30,641 nt of DNA from Dehalococcoidia bacterium (GTDB lineage Bacteria > Chloroflexota > Dehalococcoidia > Dehalococcoidales > JAUVZE01): contig SOJS01000092.1 of NCBI GenBank assembly GCA_004376435.1, positions 1 through 30,641 on the forward strand, in the 5' to 3' direction. Below are positions 30,398-30,641 of the stretch, piece by piece (the first letter of the stretch is position 1; each line of letters begins with the position of its first letter). Made by a program: the position numbers and the translations under genes. The notes beneath the pieces were generated by a model, which did no database searches, had not been told where the DNA came from, and saw only the letters and a list, made by a program, of their open reading frames with translations.

Positions 30398-30641
30398 TAA
30401 GTAATATTATTACCTCAATCGCTTCTCAGCTGCTTATCCCTTTACGCCACTGCACATGCCATCAGTTTATACAGCTTCCTTCCTGAGCTTGATTTCTCCA
30501 AACTCCATCATAGAGCTGTATGGGTGGGGAAGTGTGAGTAAAACCGGCCCGCATAGCACTGAAGTATCAAAGAAGGCGAATTTGGCGCTGTAAATCGTAA
30601 AAATCAGAAAAAGCGCTGCGTTCGATGGAGTGTATGTCGAG
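30398..30641. other. Right-edge stretch with no clear gene
   Basis: A 13-nt palindrome (GTAATA-T-TATTAC, 30401-30413) follows the tRNA. On the minus strand a frame from the edge to a stop near 30468 ends in MMEFGEIKLRKEAV and could be the tail of a gene beyond the window, but I cannot identify it. Confidence 0.35.

Noticed and set aside
30271..30486. 71-codon ORF across tRNA-Gln
   Set aside because: It is read through a complete tRNA gene and its promoter.
1..30641. Selenoprotein gene with in-frame TGA and SECIS
   Set aside because: I found no gene interrupted by TGA where a catalytic Cys/Sec is expected; all thiol motifs seen (TusA, YedE, FdhD, DUF3343) use Cys. Covariance search for SECIS would be needed to exclude it fully.

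Overview
The window looks like chromosomal DNA from an anaerobic bacterium that uses selenocysteine and makes a molybdenum- or tungsten-dependent formate dehydrogenase. Gene content (SelB and tRNA-Sec, FdhD, Tat export, MobA/MoeA/MobB, a heptose pathway with no other lipopolysaccharide genes, a small exosortase system, PadR plus an HAAS-domain membrane protein) reminds me of Chloroflexota, class Dehalococcoidia. That assignment is recalled from gene content and was not computed. Many starts are TTG or GTG with good Shine-Dalgarno (SD) sites.

Layout. (1) 1-1500: the 3' end of selB (+), then two AT-rich accessory genes (a four-helix membrane protein and an HNH endonuclease). (2) 1578-6811, all on the minus strand: fdhD, two tatA, tatC, yedE, a DUF3343 protein, a kinase-TusA fusion and tRNA-Sec. 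This is a selenium-handling and formate-dehydrogenase maturation block; the dehydrogenase itself is not here. (3) 6944-10497 (+): a strong promoter, a small XRE regulator and a complete GDP-D-glycero-D-manno-heptose pathway (hddC, hddA, gmhA, gmhB) with a SemiSWEET transporter inside it. (4) 10533-13697: a scarred region. A 99-bp copy of the 3' end of an EpsI-like gene is fused to an excisionase-like helix-turn-helix and followed by the 3' half of a tRNA-Lys. A GcvT-like methyltransferase and a DAO-type flavoprotein follow, and the region is closed by the intact EpsI-like gene. (5) 13604-16972 (-): EpsI-like protein, one predicted sorting substrate, the exosortase, and a CPBP protease. (6) 17096-24334: a tiny membrane protein (-), then (+) an acyl-CoA-ligase homologue with an altered active site, PadR/HAAS, DegV with a truncated second copy, a P-loop kinase, leucyl aminopeptidase and an MBL hydrolase. 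(7) 24405-27646 (+): mobA, moeA, mobB and a DUF362 protein, then a small conserved-looking protein. (8) 28092-30214 (-): rnc, a 48-residue basic protein, a radical SAM protein and acylphosphatase, then tRNA-Gln (+).

Two themes link the regions. SelB, tRNA-Sec, the YedE group, Tat, FdhD and the Mob/Moe genes would all serve an exported selenocysteine molybdo- or tungsto-enzyme. The heptose operon and exosortase cassette together suggest a glycosylated, exosortase-anchored cell surface. The most unusual items are the internal SD site in the kinase-TusA gene, the one-substrate exosortase cassette, the integration scar, the ligase lacking its catalytic lysine, and two genes with no standard start codon where the protein should begin.
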